Assembly (NCBI GenBank): GCA_009692585.1
Contig: SHYX01000011.1
Span: 1 to 64,000 of the forward strand
DNA: 64,000 nucleotides
From: Myxococcales bacterium
GTDB lineage: Bacteria > Myxococcota > UBA796 > SXON01
Reading direction: 5' to 3'
Below the pieces are notes generated by a model. The model saw only the letters and a program-made list of their open reading frames with translations. It was not told the origin of the DNA and ran no database searches. Below are positions 25,001 through 33,456 of this stretch, piece by piece. The stretch's first letter is position 1. The number at the start of each line of letters is the position of its first letter. Position numbers and translations under genes: made by a program.

Positions 25001-25891
25001 CGTGACCACCCGGACTGCGCGCGCGAAGAGCTGGCGCGACTCGGGGATGAAGCCGACGGCGGTCTTCCCGCCAGGCTCACCTTCTCGCCGTCCGGTTCCC
25101 GGCCGTACCCCTCACGTCCTCGCGTGGCGATCCTCCGCGAGCAAGGCGTCAACGGAGAGATCGAGATGGCCGCTGCCTTCGATCGGGCCGGGTTCACCGC
25201 CGTCGACGTGCACATGACCGACATCCTGTCGGGGCGCGTCGACCTCTCCGACATGGCGGGCCTGGCTGCCTGTGGAGGCTTCTCCTACGGGGACGTGCTC
25301 GGGGCCGGTGGCGGGTGGGCCCGCTCCATCCTGTTCAACCCTCGCGCCCGCGAGGCGTTTTCCCGCTACTTCGCTCGGCCCGACACATTTTCGTTGGGGG
25401 TGTGCAACGGATGCCAGATGCTCTCGACGCTGGCCGAGCTCATCCCTGGCGCCGAAGACTGGCCCCGCTTCCACAAGAATCGCTCTGAACAATTCGAGGC
25501 CCGGCTCGCGGCGGTGCGCGTCGAGTCGACGCCTTCGTTGTTCTTCGCGGGCATGGAGGGCAGCGTGCTTCTGGTGCCGTCGGCGCACGGCGAGGGGCGG
25601 CCGGTCTGGCGGGACGAGCGGGCGCAAGGCCGGGCGCAGGACTTGATTTCGGCCCGGTTCGTCGACGCGGCCGGCGTGCCGACCGAGCGGTACCCGTTCA
25701 ACCCCAATGGCGCTCCGGGGGGGGCGTGCAGCCTCACCACCCCGGACGGTCGCGTGACGATCGTCATGCCGCACCCGGAGCGTGTGTTCCGCTGGACCAC
25801 GCTGTCCTGGTGCCCGGACTCGTGGCGGACGGACTCGGACGAGAGCCCGTGGATGCACGCTTTTGGCAACCTGCGCCGGTGGGTGGGGTAG
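22037..25891 (+). CDS. purL: Phosphoribosylformylglycinamidine synthase, single-chain form
   Basis: 1284 residues, matching the large PurL of gamma-proteobacteria and eukaryotes (about 1300) rather than the PurLQS form. It converts FGAR, glutamine and ATP to FGAM in purine synthesis. The N-terminal PurS-like region is followed by two AIRS-type halves ([63 protein letters not shown]) and a C-terminal glutaminase with nucleophile C1123 in LGVCNGCQM and H1246/E1248 in MPHPER. AGGAG lies five bases before the chosen ATG. No other pur gene is close. Confidence 0.97.
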   Translation: MLTLRGGPALSPFRLQRLLTALSSRAPAVRALHADHLHLVDTSRTLEDQETSRLQALLSYLPPAPSRPGPSLLVVPRLGTVSGWSSKATDIAHNCGLAAVRRIERGTVYHFDDAAIDLSAVAPLLHDRMTESVLPGVDVADACFRDAPPTPLSRVDVLGGGAPALRTANHALGLALADDEIVYLVAAFLRLGRNPTDAELMMFAQANSEHCRHKIFNASWTLDAQEQAHSLFAMIRNTTAVALATNPRGPGAVRSAYHDNAAVTEGWAARRLFPDERGHWRYTAAHPLHILMKVETHNHPTAISPFPGAATGAGGEIRDEGAVGRGGKPKAGLCGFSVSHLRVPDQEPEPWELDDPGKPERIVSPWQIMVDGPLGAAAYNNEFGRPNLAGYFRSFEVRQDGEVRGYHKPIMIAGGVGNIDERHVDKLPIPPGSALIVLGGPAMRIGLGGGAASSMTSGQSAGDLDFASVQRDNAEVERRCQEVIDRCQALGEDNPILSLHDVGAGGLSNAFPELVHGGGAGGWFDLRAIPSAEPGMSPLEVWSNEAQERYVLAVPEAAVAMFAALCARERCPWARVGTATTEPQLRVDDALLGERPVDLPLEIILGKTPRMHRVATRFPRALQAANLDGIELSEAARRVLRFPAVADKTFLVTIGDRSVGGQVARDQMVGPWQVPVADVAVTTHSYEGYRGEAMAMGERTPLALLDGPASARMAVGEAITNLAAAPVGALGQVVLSANWMAAAGHLGDDAVLYDMVRAVGMELCPALGVAIPVGKDSMSMRTTWDGKAVTSPVSLIVSAFAPVTDVRRTLTPLLRPEAATELWLVDLGMGRDRLGGSVLLQAYNQLGDTAPDLDDPALLIRFFAGAQAANAAGLLLAYHDRSDGGLFATLCEMAFASRCGLDIHVSGAPLPALFAEELGAVIQVRAADADAVARHFPGLRLVRLGQPLFEGAGASTLRFSLDGGDVWAVPRATLHHEWSAVTHAFQVRRDHPDCAREELARLGDEADGGLPARLTFSPSGSRPYPSRPRVAILREQGVNGEIEMAAAFDRAGFTAVDVHMTDILSGRVDLSDMAGLAACGGFSYGDVLGAGGGWARSILFNPRAREAFSRYFARPDTFSLGVCNGCQMLSTLAELIPGAEDWPRFHKNRSEQFEARLAAVRVESTPSLFFAGMEGSVLLVPSAHGEGRPVWRDERAQGRAQDLISARFVDAAGVPTERYPFNPNGAPGGACSLTTPDGRVTIVMPHPERVFRWTTLSWCPDSWRTDSDESPWMHAFGNLRRWVG

Positions 25892-26047
25892 GCGGCGCGC
25901 CCAATCTACCGATCGTGGATTCTCCCAATCAACGATAGATCGAGGGTCCACAACCCGGGCCGCAGCGACCCGGGCTGTTGAATATCCGGCCGTCATCCTT
26001 CCTGGCACGGCGCGTGCACTGTCATCGGTCACCACCCCCGGTGCCTC

Positions 26048-26488
26048 GTGCTTCTCTCCGCCATCGCCTTCGCCTGCGCCACCTTCGACGACTCTGCCCC
26101 GGCTGACACCGCCGCGTTCGCGGACTCCGACTCACCGCTGGTCGCCACGCTCGTCGCCGAGGACGACGCCCGACCCTCCTGCCCGATCGTAAAGGCCATC
26201 CCCGTCAGCGACGCCCCGGCACCGGCGGTCGCCGCCAGGCCGGACGTCGACGGGTGGCTCCGGGTCCACGGCGAGCTGCGCTTCCTCGCGCAACACCGCA
26301 TGGTCGCCGGCGAAACCGCCTGGGCCATCGCGCAGGACATCGGGGCACCGCTGTGGGTGCTCCGCGAACTGAACCCGCACCAGGACCTCGACCGGCTCCT
26401 CGTCGGCGACTGGCTGGTCTTCCCGATCACCAACACCAACGTCGAACGGGCCAGCCCCTGGTACACGGCGGAGCAGTGCGGCTGCTGA
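26048..26488 (+). CDS. LysM-domain putative lipoprotein
   Basis: 146 residues from a GTG giving MLLSAIAFACATFDDSAPAD: short lipoprotein signal with lipobox AFAC, then an acidic linker. Residues about 85-130 form a LysM-like peptidoglycan-binding unit (HRMVAGETAWAIAQDIGAPL, ELNPHQDLDRLLVGDWLVFP). It ends in CGC. There is no catalytic domain, so it may act as a wall-binding anchor. The 156 bases after purL hold no other ORF I trust and a weak hairpin around two cccgggc copies near 25954-25976. A MopE-type gene follows 31 bases on. Confidence 0.7.
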   Translation: MLLSAIAFACATFDDSAPADTAAFADSDSPLVATLVAEDDARPSCPIVKAIPVSDAPAPAVAARPDVDGWLRVHGELRFLAQHRMVAGETAWAIAQDIGAPLWVLRELNPHQDLDRLLVGDWLVFPITNTNVERASPWYTAEQCGC

Positions 26489-26519
26489 GCGACGTTCACA
26501 TCAGGCCGCTCGCGGACGT

Positions 26520-28427
26520 ATGGTGTTCACCGGGACACCCATGCTCGCCCCACTTCTGCTCGTTTCCTGCTCACTCGAGGTCGCACTCCCAAACTTGGTG
26601 CTCTCGCCGCCCGGCGTCACGCTCAGCACGGCCGTGGGGAGTGTCGCGACTGGCGAGTTCACGGTGAGCAACGGGGCCAGCCCCAGCGACGCGGCCGCGC
26701 CCTACTCGCCGGAGATGTTGTTGGGGCGGAGCGCCGAACTGCCGGGTCTCACCACCGTCGGCGCTCCGTTCTGCTTGCACTGGACGGCGCCGAGCTGCGC
26801 CACCGTCGTGGACGAGCCAGCCGCCACCGGGACCTCCTGTGCCGATGGTGCCGCGGCGGGCGGGCCGCGGCTGGCGCTGCCCGCGGGCTGCGGCGCGACG
26901 GTGACCGTGGTCTTCGCACCGACCGCGGACGGCGCCACGCTTGGCGCCGCGCGGGTGTCGACCGACCTTGGTCCCTGGTCGACGGTGGCCGCGCCCGAGG
27001 TCTGGTCCCAGAGCGGCGACCCCGGCAACCCGGTGCAGGAGGTGGCGGTCTGGGGGATCGCGACCGCCGCGCCGCACGGGCGCCTGATCATCGATCCCCC
27101 GCTGGTCGCGATGCCCTGGCGTTGGCCCGACGGCACCCCGACCGACCTGCCGCTGACCCTCCGAAACATCGGCACCGCCCCGCTCGCCGTGGGATCGCCG
27201 TCGCTCTCGTGCAGCCCGGCGTGGGCAGTGATCGACGCACCCACCCCCGGCACCGCCATCGCCGCCGGCGAGACCGCGGCCTTCACCCTACGGCACACGC
27301 CAACTGAGCCCGACGCCGAGGTTTGCGGGCTGGTCTTCGGTGACGCCGCCGACACCACGTCACCGGCCGCCGAGCTGCGCTTCACCAAGGACAGCTGGGG
27401 CGTCGCTCCGACGGTGACCATCTTGTCGCCGTACCCGGGGGAGACCGTGCCGGCCGACGAGACGGTTACGGTGTCGTTCACCCTCGCGGACGACGACGCT
27501 CCGCCCAGCGGCATCTACATCACCATCTGGAGCGCAGCCCAGGGGACGCTCGGGGCGGGCGTGGCTCCGGACGATGACGGGACGGTGTGGTTCGACGTCG
27601 ACTCGGGCGTGCTCCAAAGCGGCGCGGACACCATCCGGGTGTCGCTCCTGGACTGGGAGGGCTTCACCGCGACCGACGCCGTCGCCTTCCGGGTGTTCAG
27701 CCCCGCCGCCGAGGATCGGGACGGCGACTCCTGGGGGTACCCCGAAGGGGACTGCGACGACGACAACCCGCGCGCGTTCCCCGGCGCCCTCGAAACCGGC
27801 GACGGCATCGACGAGGACTGTGATGGCACCGCTGACGACGGCGCGCCCGAGCTGGACAACGATCGCGACGGCCTCACCGAGGCCGAAGGCGACTGCAACG
27901 ATCACGACCGCGACGTCGGACCCGGCGCGACCGAGACCGCCAACAACACCGACGACGACTGCGACGCGCTGGTGGACGAAAACACCTCGCGACACGACGA
28001 CGACGGCGACGGCCATAGCGAGCTGGGCAACGACTGCGACGACAGCGACGCGTCGGTGAACCCGGCCGCCACCGACGCGTGCGACGGGATCGACCGCGAC
28101 TGCGACGGCGTGCTCCTCACCTGCCGCGCCGACGCCGGCGGCTTCCTGAGCGCGACCGGGGACGTGTGCCACCCAGGCGGACACATCGAACTATCCGCGT
28201 TCACCCCAGATGGTGTGGCTGCCCTGGCCTGGACGGCCGAGGCCGGCGATGTCGGAGCCGACGACGAACCGTTGGCGTCCTTGACCTGTCCCGACCGGCT
28301 CGGTCCGCTCTTGATCTCACTGGGGCTCACCGACACCGACGGCGTGCAGGCCTTCGACGTCTCGACGATCGAGGTGGTTCCGGCGGACCGGAGCCTCGAC
28401 GCTTCCGTCAGCCTGCCGGCGCGCTGA
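26520..28427 (+). CDS. Lipoprotein with ASH-like domain and three MopE-type metal-binding repeats
   Basis: 635 residues. MVFTGTPMLAPLLLVSCSLE is a lipoprotein signal (lipobox LLVSC); the second Met (26541) is an alternative start. The first half has Hydin/ASH-like beta domains (TLRNIGTAPLAVGSPSL, GATVTVVFAPTADGATLG) and an Ig-like region. Residues about 400-530 carry three acidic units of the MopE type (DRDGDSW...GDCDDDNPRAFPGA, DNDRDGL...GDCNDHDRDVGPGA, DDDGDGH...NDCDDSDASVNPAA), each closed by a DxDCDG/DDDCD segment. In Methylococcus MopE such repeats belong to a surface copper-binding protein; Ca2+ or other metals are possible. Its 3' end overlaps the acnB 3' end by 20 bases. Confidence 0.85.
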   Translation: MVFTGTPMLAPLLLVSCSLEVALPNLVLSPPGVTLSTAVGSVATGEFTVSNGASPSDAAAPYSPEMLLGRSAELPGLTTVGAPFCLHWTAPSCATVVDEPAATGTSCADGAAAGGPRLALPAGCGATVTVVFAPTADGATLGAARVSTDLGPWSTVAAPEVWSQSGDPGNPVQEVAVWGIATAAPHGRLIIDPPLVAMPWRWPDGTPTDLPLTLRNIGTAPLAVGSPSLSCSPAWAVIDAPTPGTAIAAGETAAFTLRHTPTEPDAEVCGLVFGDAADTTSPAAELRFTKDSWGVAPTVTILSPYPGETVPADETVTVSFTLADDDAPPSGIYITIWSAAQGTLGAGVAPDDDGTVWFDVDSGVLQSGADTIRVSLLDWEGFTATDAVAFRVFSPAAEDRDGDSWGYPEGDCDDDNPRAFPGALETGDGIDEDCDGTADDGAPELDNDRDGLTEAEGDCNDHDRDVGPGATETANNTDDDCDALVDENTSRHDDDGDGHSELGNDCDDSDASVNPAATDACDGIDRDCDGVLLTCRADAGGFLSATGDVCHPGGHIELSAFTPDGVAALAWTAEAGDVGADDEPLASLTCPDRLGPLLISLGLTDTDGVQAFDVSTIEVVPADRSLDASVSLPAR

Positions 28428-31002
28428 CCGACGCTGCGGCGTCGACGAACTCACCGATGCGGTCGAAGTTCATGTATTGGTAGACCGTGACGGCCTGGGC
28501 GCTGAGCAGGGCGACGTGGGCCTGGTACTCCTCGTTGGTGGGCATCCGTCCCAAGAGAGCGCACACCGCTGCGAGTTCGGCGCTACCGAGGTAGACGCGG
28601 GTCTCGAACCCCAGCCGGTTGGGGAAATTCCGGGTGCTGGTGGAGAAGGCGGTGCTGCCGCGCTTGATCTGGGCCTGGTTGCCCATGCACAAGGAACAAC
28701 CCGGCATCTCCATGCGCGCGCCGGTCCGACCCAGGACCCCGTAGTAGCCCTCGGCCATGAGCTGGGCCTGATCCATCCGGGTCGGCGGCGCGATCCACAG
28801 CCGCGTCGGGATGTCGGACTTGCCTTCGAGCACCTTCGCGGCGGCGCGGAAGTGACCGATGTTGGTCATGCACGAGCCGATGAAGACCTCATCCACCGGG
28901 TCACCACTGACCGCCGACAGCGGCTTGACGTCATCGGGATCATTCGGGCAGGCCACCAGCGGCTCGGTGATCTCAGCGAGATCGATGTCGATGACGGCCG
29001 CATACTCGGCGTCAGCATCCGGTTGGAGGAGCGTTCCGGACGCCACCCACGTCTCCATCGCAGCAATACGACGGCGGAGACTTCGCTCGTCGCCGTAGCC
29101 GCCGGCGATCATCCACTTGAGCAGAGTGATGTTGCTGTTGAGGTACTCCACCACCGGCGGACGGTTCAGACGCACGGTGCAGCCGGCGGCGCTGCGTTCG
29201 GCGGAGGCGTCGGTCAGCTCGAAGGCCTGCTCGATCTTGAGGTCGGGCAGCCCCTCGATCTCCAGGATTCGTCCTGAATAGATGTTCTTCTTCCCCTTCT
29301 TCTCGAGGGTCAACAAGCCGGCCTTCATCGCGTGGTACGGGATGGCGTTGACCAGGTCGCGCAGGGTGATGCCGGGCTGCATCACCCCGGAAAAGCGAAC
29401 GAGGACCGACTCCGGCATGTCCAGCGGCATCACCCCGGTGGCCGCCGCGAACGCCACGAGCCCCGAGCCCGCGGGGAATGAGATCCCGATCGGAAAGCGC
29501 GTGTGCGAGTCCCCGCCGGTGCCGACGGTGTCCGGTAACAACATCCGGTTGAGCCACGAGTGGATGATCCCATCCGCAGGCCGCAGCGACACGCCGCCGC
29601 GGGTGGTGATGAACTCCGGGAGCGTCCGATGGGTCTGGACGTCCACCGGCTTGGGGTAGGCCGCGGTGTGGCAGAAGCTCTGCATGACGAGATCCGCTGA
29701 AAAACCCAGACAGGCCAGGTCCTTGAGCTCGTCGCGCGTCATCGGCCCGGTGGTGTCCTGGCTGCCCACCGAGGTCATGCGCGGCTCGCAGTAGGTGCCC
29801 GGGCGCATCCCCTGCCCCTCGGGGAGGCCACACGCACGCCCCACCATCTTCTGGCCCAGCGTGAAGCCGGCGGAGGTGACCGCGGGGGGCTTCGGAAGCC
29901 GGAAGACGGTGCTGGCCGGGAGCCCGAGCGCGTCGCGTGCCCGCGCGGTCAGGCTGCGCCCGATGATGAGGTTGATGCGTCCGCCGGCGCGCACCTCGTC
30001 CAGAAGCACGTCAGAACGGTGCTGGAAGGTCGCGACCACCGCGCCGTCCTTCTCGACGCGGCCCGCGTAGGGGAAGATGTCCACCACGTCGCCCATCGCC
30101 AGCGCTGAGGTGTCGCACTCGATGGGCAGCGCGCCCGCGTCCTCCTGGGTGTTGAAGAAGATCGGCGCGATCTTTCCGCCAAGGCAGACGCCGCCGAACC
30201 GTTTGTTGGGCACGTGCGGAATGTCCTGCCCCGTCCACCACAACACCGAGTTGGTCGCGGATTTGCGAGAGCTGCCGGTGCCGACCACGTCGCCCACGTA
30301 GGCGATGGTGTGACCCTTCTCAAGGAGTGAAGCCAGTAGTTTCATCGGACCGCGAACGCCGGGCTCGTCGGGGACGTTGCCGTCGCGGGCGTTCTTCAGC
30401 ATCGCGAGCGCGTGCAGCGGGATGTCGGGCCGGCTCCACGCGTCGGGGGCAGGCGACAGGTCGTCGGTGTTGGTCTCGCCGTTGACCTTGAACACGGTGA
30501 CCGTAAGGCGCTCGGCGAGGGGCGCCCGGGACAGAAACCACTCGGCGTCCGCCCAACTGTGCACGACCTCCCTGGCGAGGGCATGACCATCACGCGCCTT
30601 GACCACCACATCGTTGACGAAGTCGAACATCAAGAGCGTGTGCTTGAGCGCCCTGGCCGCGACCGGACCGACCTCCACGTCGTCGAGGAGGGTGATGAGC
30701 GGCCCGACGTTGTAGCCCCCCACCATCGTGCCGAGCAGCTCCGTGGCGCGGGCCCGATCGAGCAGAGCGCACGGACGCTCTCCCCGCGCGACCTCGGCGA
30801 GGAAGGCAGCCTTGATCTGGGCGGCGCTGTCCACGCCGGCAGGAACACGATCCACCAGAAGTTGGAGCAGGAACGCACCCTCGCCCGGAGGCGGCGCCTC
30901 CAGCAGACCGATGAGCAGGACCATCTGCTCTCGGGTGAGCGGGAGCGGCGGAATGCCCAGGGCCGCGCGTTCGGCGGCGGCGGTTCGATAAGCGACAAGC
31001 AT
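28408..31002 (-). CDS. acnB: Aconitate hydratase B (bifunctional 2-methylisocitrate dehydratase)
   Basis: 864 residues, almost exactly the length of E. coli AcnB (865), with the AcnB order: N-terminal HEAT-like domain, swivelling domain 4, then the catalytic domains. Cluster-binding Cys lie in FIGSCMTNIGH and MPGCSLCMGNQ. TGGDSHTRFPIGISFPAGSG and GYNVGPLITLL are characteristic. The start was set at ATG giving MLVAYRTAAAERAALG, with GAGG just upstream; a longer frame adds 18 unrelated residues. Role: citrate-isocitrate isomerisation in the TCA cycle. Its tail overlaps the MopE-type gene, and an ASH-domain remnant lies just upstream on the other strand. Confidence 0.97.
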   Translation of the reverse strand: MLVAYRTAAAERAALGIPPLPLTREQMVLLIGLLEAPPPGEGAFLLQLLVDRVPAGVDSAAQIKAAFLAEVARGERPCALLDRARATELLGTMVGGYNVGPLITLLDDVEVGPVAARALKHTLLMFDFVNDVVVKARDGHALAREVVHSWADAEWFLSRAPLAERLTVTVFKVNGETNTDDLSPAPDAWSRPDIPLHALAMLKNARDGNVPDEPGVRGPMKLLASLLEKGHTIAYVGDVVGTGSSRKSATNSVLWWTGQDIPHVPNKRFGGVCLGGKIAPIFFNTQEDAGALPIECDTSALAMGDVVDIFPYAGRVEKDGAVVATFQHRSDVLLDEVRAGGRINLIIGRSLTARARDALGLPASTVFRLPKPPAVTSAGFTLGQKMVGRACGLPEGQGMRPGTYCEPRMTSVGSQDTTGPMTRDELKDLACLGFSADLVMQSFCHTAAYPKPVDVQTHRTLPEFITTRGGVSLRPADGIIHSWLNRMLLPDTVGTGGDSHTRFPIGISFPAGSGLVAFAAATGVMPLDMPESVLVRFSGVMQPGITLRDLVNAIPYHAMKAGLLTLEKKGKKNIYSGRILEIEGLPDLKIEQAFELTDASAERSAAGCTVRLNRPPVVEYLNSNITLLKWMIAGGYGDERSLRRRIAAMETWVASGTLLQPDADAEYAAVIDIDLAEITEPLVACPNDPDDVKPLSAVSGDPVDEVFIGSCMTNIGHFRAAAKVLEGKSDIPTRLWIAPPTRMDQAQLMAEGYYGVLGRTGARMEMPGCSLCMGNQAQIKRGSTAFSTSTRNFPNRLGFETRVYLGSAELAAVCALLGRMPTNEEYQAHVALLSAQAVTVYQYMNFDRIGEFVDAAASVSAPAG

Positions 31003-31044
31003 GGGGGCCTCGCGGGAGGGCGAGGTATCCCGGCGGTCCCCACT

Positions 31045-31380
31045 CGCCGGGATCATCTCGAGCCCGACATCGTGGTCGAGCCGCTGGCGATCTCCTTCGG
31101 CAGCGTCCAGCAGTCGGAGGTGCGCACCGAGGTGGTCCGCGTCTCCAACGACGGCGACGCGCCGCTGACCGTCTCGGCCGTCGACCTCATCAAGGGGGGG
31201 GGAGTTGGGCTACACCACCACCCTGACCGCCCTGCCGGGGGTGCTCGAGCCGGGGGCGGGAGAAGACGTCCTGCTGATTTTTTCGCCCTACGATCCGGGT
31301 CAGACCGAAGGACGATTGCGGGTCACCAGCAACGACCCGAAGCCGGACGGGTCGGGCACAGGCGAGCGCCGAGCCGAATC
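31045..31380 (+). pseudogene. Frameshifted fragment of an ASH (Hydin/choice-of-anchor D) domain protein
   Basis: Two frames join into one ASH domain: PDIVVEPLAISFGSVQQSEV, RVSNDGDAPLTVSAVDLIKGG in the first, and ELGYTTTLTALPGVLEPGAG, LLIFSPYDPGQTEGRLRVTSNDPK in the second. The join falls in a run of nine G; removing one G restores the frame. No start codon, ribosome site or signal peptide lies in front (acnB diverges from here), and the domain end runs out into unrelated sequence before rsgA. This stretch is otherwise gene-free for 392 bases and must also hold the acnB promoter. It looks like a leftover piece of a larger secreted protein. Confidence 0.7.
31194..31202 (+). repeat. 9-G homopolymer at the frameshift of the ASH fragment
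   Basis: Nine consecutive G. Eight G (or eleven) would join the two halves of the ASH domain in one frame. A sequencing slip, a fixed mutation, or slipped-strand variation would all look like this. Confidence 0.9.
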
Positions 31381-31394
31381 AAGATCAGGCGGTA

Positions 31395-32312
31395 TCACAC
31401 ACACTCCTCCACCAGCTTCCGATAGCTCTCCAGGCGCTCCGGCCACGTGACCGCCGCCTCGGCGACGCAGCCGTCATCGCCAAGATGGAGGCAGTCGCGG
31501 TACTTGCAGGGGAGGTCCAGGAGCTCGGGAAAGTAGCGACGCAGCTCGGTGCGGGGAACCTGGCCGACGCCGAACTCGCGAATCCCGGGGACGTCGATCA
31601 CCCGACCACCCCCGGCGAGATCGTACATCCGCGCCGACGTGGTCGTGTGGCGACCGCGGCCCCAGGCGTCGAGATCCCCGGTCAGCGCGACCGCGCCCGG
31701 GATGAGGCGTGCGACGAGCGTCGACTTCCCGACGCCGCTGTGGCCGAGCAGCACCGATGTCTTGCCGGTGAGCAGGGCCGCGAGCGCCCCGACCCCCTGC
31801 CCGGTCTGGGCGGAGACCAACACCACCGCGCAGCCGAGCGCTTCGTAGCGGGCGAGCCACTCCAGGACCTCTTCGGGCATGCCGGCGTCGCACTTGTTGA
31901 GCACCAGGAGCGGCGTCATCCCCCCGAAGGCGGCGGCGACGAGCATGCGATCGACGAGCCCGGGACGGAACGGCGGGTCGCTCGCGGCGGCGACGATCAG
32001 CATCTGGTCGGCGTTGCTGGCGACCACGCGTACACCCGCCGTCTCGCCGGTGCGTTCGAGCACGGTGCGGCGCGGGGCCGTCTCGACCACGAGCCCCTCG
32101 GCGACCCGCACGCGATCGGCGACCACCACGTGCGCCCCGCGGGTCGGCAGCACCGCGTCGGCGCCATGCTCGTCGCGCACGCGCACCCAGCGGCCGACGC
32201 GCTCCACGGCCTCCAGCCACGCCGCGCCCGACTTGAGGGTGGCCTCCCGCGGGCTGGCATGTCGGCGCCGCCGCCGATCGGGCCGCTCCGCCTCGTCGTC
32301 AGAGCGTGGCAT
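31395..32312 (-). CDS. rsgA: Ribosome small-subunit maturation GTPase RsgA
   Basis: 305 residues. Circularly permuted GTPase order is visible: G4 NKCD before G1 GHSGVGKST, then G2 (RGRHTTTSARM) and G3 DVPG. An OB-fold precedes it (WVRVRDEHGADAVLPTRGAH), and a C-terminal zinc knuckle CKYRDCLHLGDDGC follows. The basic N-terminal extension (RRRRRHAS) is common. It assists late 30S assembly. The start overlaps the preceding porin-like gene by 14 bases, and it is the last gene of a ten-gene minus-strand run. Confidence 0.95.
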   Translation of the reverse strand: MPRSDDEAERPDRRRRRHASPREATLKSGAAWLEAVERVGRWVRVRDEHGADAVLPTRGAHVVVADRVRVAEGLVVETAPRRTVLERTGETAGVRVVASNADQMLIVAAASDPPFRPGLVDRMLVAAAFGGMTPLLVLNKCDAGMPEEVLEWLARYEALGCAVVLVSAQTGQGVGALAALLTGKTSVLLGHSGVGKSTLVARLIPGAVALTGDLDAWGRGRHTTTSARMYDLAGGGRVIDVPGIREFGVGQVPRTELRRYFPELLDLPCKYRDCLHLGDDGCVAEAAVTWPERLESYRKLVEECV

Positions 32313-33456
32313 CGATCACCACCGCCGAGCGGAGCCGGATGCCGTCGCCTTCCACCCACGGGACCTCGACAGCACCGCGCAGATGGAGCGAGGCGAGCGG
32401 GCTGAGGTACCAGCGGAGTTCGACGTCGAGCTCGCCGGCGCGCGGCGAGCCGGACCCGTCCCAGAGATGGTGGAGCGCCCCGTGGACGCGCAGCGGTGGC
32501 GCCAGCGTGGCCTCGACGACGAACGCCGCGTCGAGGGCACCCTCGCCGGCGTGAGGCTGCCCGGCGTCGTGGGCGCCCAACCACCCGAACCGGGACGCCG
32601 TGTCCGCCATCGGCCGCAGGAACACCGGCGAATCGCCGCCGCCGAGGTGGTCCAGCGCTGCCCAGAGCACCGCCCGGCCATCGTCACCAAAGGTCCAGCC
32701 GAGCCGACCGCCGCCCATGGTCGCCGGCCCCGCGGTCGTAGGCTGCAGCCACGCGTCACCGCCGACGCGGAAGCGCTTCTGACTCACGTCGAAGCGGAGG
32801 CCGACGGTGCCGAAGGGGTCCCGTTCGGCCGGGAGGCCATCGTCAGTCATCACCAAGCCGATTCCGGCCACGGACCAGCTGGTGTCGGCGTTTGCGCGTC
32901 CGGCAGCGAGCCGCGCGGTGTGGAACGGAGCGCCGTCTCCGGCCGCGGTACCCGCCGCTCCGGGGTTCCGATCCGCGGCGCCGTTGCTGAATCCGCTCAC
33001 GACGTCGAGCTGCCAGGGCAACGCGCGGAAGGTCGCTCGGGCGGCCAGGGGGAAGCTGGCCGCACGGCGGAGGTCGTCGTCCCCCACCACCGCGCCGTCC
33101 TCGAACTCCAGCCGTTGTCGACCCAGCGTCACGTCCACGCCCAGCGCCGAGCTGATGGGCGGACTCCACCGGACCCAGGCCTCACCCACCGTCAGGCCCG
33201 CTTCCCGCGCTCCCCCCAGTTCGACCACCGCCGCACCCTGGACCGACACCCGCGCGGCGAGCGCCTTGCGCTCGCCGTCGATCCCCAGGCGGACCGCCAG
33301 CGGGAACGACACCAGGTCGTCCTCCGGCCAGGTCTCGACGCCGGAGCGTAGCTCCAGAACCGGCGACCAGACCAGGACCGGCGCCCCCGCCCCGGGTCGC
33401 GCCCCGGTGGGATCTTCGGCGCGGGCCAGCCCGAGCGTCAGAAGGCAGAGGTGCAC
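32299..33456 (-). CDS. Alginate-export-like outer-membrane porin
   Basis: 385 residues from a GTG giving MHLCLLTLGLARAEDP, a short signal peptide. The body alternates beta strands and has the alginate_exp family segment VTLGRQRLEFEDGAVVGDDD, followed by FSNGAADRNPG, GRLGWTFGDDG and other barrel-like strands, ending LRSAVVIDATL. Family members form outer-membrane channels for alginate or other anionic solutes. It overlaps the upstream lipoprotein gene by 19 bases and rsgA by 14, so co-translation with the lipoprotein is likely. The substrate is not evident. Confidence 0.72.
   Translation of the reverse strand: MHLCLLTLGLARAEDPTGARPGAGAPVLVWSPVLELRSGVETWPEDDLVSFPLAVRLGIDGERKALAARVSVQGAAVVELGGAREAGLTVGEAWVRWSPPISSALGVDVTLGRQRLEFEDGAVVGDDDLRRAASFPLAARATFRALPWQLDVVSGFSNGAADRNPGAAGTAAGDGAPFHTARLAAGRANADTSWSVAGIGLVMTDDGLPAERDPFGTVGLRFDVSQKRFRVGGDAWLQPTTAGPATMGGGRLGWTFGDDGRAVLWAALDHLGGGDSPVFLRPMADTASRFGWLGAHDAGQPHAGEGALDAAFVVEATLAPPLRVHGALHHLWDGSGSPRAGELDVELRWYLSPLASLHLRGAVEVPWVEGDGIRLRSAVVIDATL

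Noticed and set aside
25892..26047. purL terminator around two cccgggc copies
   Set aside because: Stem needs a bulge and has no T-run; the copies are direct repeats that happen to be self-complementary.
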